In this document: positions 21,660 to 22,728 of the stretch, one piece after another | How positions within the stretch are numbered: position 1 is the stretch's first letter | Layout of the letters: every line of letters begins with the position of its first letter | Assembly: GCA_900542675.1 (NCBI GenBank) | Contig: UQOT01000028.1 | Location: 1 to 22,728, forward strand | DNA: 22,728 nt | DNA from: an uncultured Eubacteriales bacterium | GTDB taxonomy: Bacteria; Bacillota; Clostridia; Monoglobales; Monoglobaceae | Direction: 5' to 3' | Translations under genes and position numbers: made by a program | The notes under the pieces: model-generated | The model's database searches: none | Told to the model about the DNA's origin: nothing | Seen by the model: only the letters and a program-made list of their open reading frames with translations

Positions 21660-21693
21660 GTGGTATTATACCACTATTTCTAAAAAAACACAA
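21660..21693 (-). promoter_or_regulatory. nrdD promoter with a palindrome over the -10
   Basis: On the minus strand, TTGTGT (21693-21688), 17 bases, TATAAT (21670-21665). A perfect 15-base palindrome, GTGGTATTATACCAC (21660-21674 on the plus strand), is centred on the -10 element, so a bound protein there would block transcription. Confidence 0.55.
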
Positions 21694-21919
21694 GTGCAAA
21701 AACGGGTATAAATATTACAATTGTGTAACAGATTAATTATAGCACAACGACATTTAAGGCGCAAGAAGTTTTAGCCTATGAATAAAAATTCAAACACAAT
21801 TAAAAACAAAACATTTTTTCAACAAAATTTGTAAATTTGGAATTAATTTAAAAAGCTGCGCGTAAGCTTTAATAAGGCGCGTCCTGCACCGCGCAAAAAA
21901 CATAAAAGGACTGAACCGA
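21694..21919. other. Intergenic stretch between nrdD and the NlpC/P60 gene
   Basis: Very A/T-rich, without a supported ORF. A short GCGCG/CGCGC hairpin (about 21878-21895) lies just before the NlpC/P60 gene. I could not identify a convincing promoter for that gene. Confidence 0.4.
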
Positions 21920-22486
21920 ATGATAAAATCAAGATTTTTAAAAACACTGATTATTGCAGCGGCTGTATTTTGCACCGCATTTTTCCTGTGCGGCGCTTTA
22001 AAGCAAGATTATTCACAAGCAATTACTGCCGCGCCGAAGCCGACTCCTACCGTGTACAATGAACCCCTGCCGGCAGATGAAAATTTAAGAGGGGAAAATC
22101 CCGCTGACATAGTTGAGTCCGCCCAGGCGTGGTGTGATACATATTCCCCTTACTCCTACGGTGCGAGCGGCTCAGACGGCCCCGGGAGCGCTGTCGATTG
22201 CAGCGCATTCACCCAGTCGGTCTACGAGGAACTCGGCATAAGTATCCCGCGCGTATCCTATGACCAGGCTGAAGTCGGGGAACAAATCGACTATACTCCC
22301 GGTGATTACTCAAATCTGCTGCCGGGCGACCTTGTGATTATGAACAACTACGGTCACTGCGGGATATATGCAGGCGACGGTATGGTTATCCACGCATCCT
22401 CTGCCGGAGGCAAAGTCATAAAAGTTCCGATAAGCAGCTTTTCAAACAGCTTTATAAACGAAATCCGACGCGTTATACCGGAATAA
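21920..22486 (+). CDS. Secreted NlpC/P60-family cell-wall peptidase
   Basis: 188 residues. The N-terminal signal or anchor helix (about 8-27) contains a Cys (FFLCGALK), but the lipobox is poor. A Pro/Thr linker follows (about 37-50), then the NlpC/P60 domain (about 63-187). Catalytic residues fit the family: Cys94 in VDCSAFTQ, His146 in YGHCGIYAG and a third polar residue, His158, in VIHAS. The segment LLPGDLVIM is also typical. Such enzymes cut peptide bonds in peptidoglycan stem peptides, often gamma-D-Glu-diamino acid. No separate wall-binding repeats are present. AAAGGA precedes the ATG, and a strong terminator follows. Confidence 0.9.
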   Translation: MIKSRFLKTLIIAAAVFCTAFFLCGALKQDYSQAITAAPKPTPTVYNEPLPADENLRGENPADIVESAQAWCDTYSPYSYGASGSDGPGSAVDCSAFTQSVYEELGISIPRVSYDQAEVGEQIDYTPGDYSNLLPGDLVIMNNYGHCGIYAGDGMVIHASSAGGKVIKVPISSFSNSFINEIRRVIPE

Positions 22487-22489
22487 AAA

Positions 22490-22521
22490 GAGCTGCACGC
22501 GTTCAAAAATGCGTGCAGCTC
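22490..22521. terminator. Strong bidirectional terminator between the NlpC/P60 gene and ppdK
   Basis: GAGCTGCACGC (22490-22500) and GCGTGCAGCTC (22511-22521) form a perfect 11-bp stem around a 10-base loop. The minus strand has TTTTT directly after it, so it is the ppdK terminator. The plus-strand tail is weaker. Confidence 0.85.
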
Positions 22522-22536
22522 AAATTATTCTTTAAA

Positions 22537-22728
22537 TTAACCGTTAATTGCCGCCTGTGCCGCTGCGAGTCTTGCAATCGGAACACGGAACGGTGAACAC
22601 GATACATAGTCAAGTCCAATCTTGTGGCAGAACTCAACAGATGTCGGGTCTCCGCCGTGCTCGCCGCAGATACCTACGTGGAGCGAAGAATTAACCGGCT
22701 TGCCGAGCTTGATTGCCATTTCCATCAG
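22537..22728 (-). CDS. ppdK: Pyruvate, phosphate dikinase, C-terminal end (partial)
   Basis: Only the last 63 residues lie in the window; the gene continues past its right edge. GICGEHGGDPTSVEF, GLDYVSCSPFRVPIARLAAAQ and their spacing are the hallmark C-terminus of PPDK, including the Cys of the PEP/pyruvate site. PPDK interconverts pyruvate, ATP and phosphate with PEP, AMP and PPi in the cytoplasm, and in anaerobes it often works in glycolysis or gluconeogenesis. PEP synthase is less likely given the SPFRVPIARLAAAQ ending. Confidence 0.93.
   Translation of the reverse strand: MMEMAIKLGKPVNSSLHVGICGEHGGDPTSVEFCHKIGLDYVSCSPFRVPIARLAAAQAAING

Noticed and set aside
1..22728. CRISPR arrays, tRNA/rRNA genes, intact insertion sequences or prophage
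   Set aside because: I read both strands for regular repeats, cloverleaf-like segments, transposase motifs and phage genes and saw none.

Overview
The window reads as chromosome of an anaerobic, low-to-mid GC Clostridia (Firmicutes), most plausibly a gut pectin degrader. The anaerobic signs are an oxygen-independent ribonucleotide reductase (nrdDG), the DapL lysine route and pyruvate phosphate dikinase. The Firmicutes signs are strong Shine-Dalgarno sites, TTGACA/TATAAT promoters, a Noc-like ParB protein and a YlmC/YmxH sporulation protein. The pectin signs are kduI (uronate catabolism) and a large secreted SGNH rhamnogalacturonan-acetylesterase-like enzyme. A Monoglobus-like organism would fit, but that is inference from gene content only.

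Layout. 1-2.3 kb: a zinc-ribbon membrane protein (-), a 57-residue ORF (+) and kduI (-). 2.4-2.7 kb: the decayed 3' end of a BspA-type leucine-rich-repeat gene. 2.8-5.8 kb: a Tam-like methyltransferase (+), a LysR regulator (-) and a divergent MFS transporter (+). 5.9-6.5 kb: an unidentified coding remnant and a frameshifted XRE regulator. 6.6-8.5 kb: glnA with a downstream ANTAR regulator whose receiver domain lacks the phosphoacceptor. 8.75-10.0 kb: an ECF sigma factor and its probable membrane anti-sigma partner. 10.0-10.25 kb: a cluster of palindromic repeats. 10.3-12.5 kb: an intact secreted BspA-like LRR protein facing a small XRE repressor, with repeated operator-like sequences over the promoter. 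12.65-12.98 kb: a compact type I toxin-antitoxin-like locus. 13.0-16.5 kb: noc-like gene, ylmC, dapL and dapF. 16.7-18.9 kb: the secreted acetylesterase. 19.0-21.6 kb: nrdD-nrdG. 21.9-22.5 kb: a secreted NlpC/P60 peptidase. 22.54 kb to the end: the C-terminus of ppdK.

How parts fit. kduI and the acetylesterase belong to pectin use. The acetylesterase and the LRR protein share an approximately 90-residue C-terminal-type module, so they probably belong to one family of secreted proteins. dapL and dapF are consecutive lysine/peptidoglycan steps in one operon. glnA and the ANTAR protein form a nitrogen-control pair.

Most notable find: at 12657-12976 two consensus promoters face each other across a tiny hydrophobic ORF and a bidirectional terminator. 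The ORF has a good ribosome binding site, but the expected start codon reads ATC. No tRNA, rRNA, CRISPR array or intact insertion sequence was seen.
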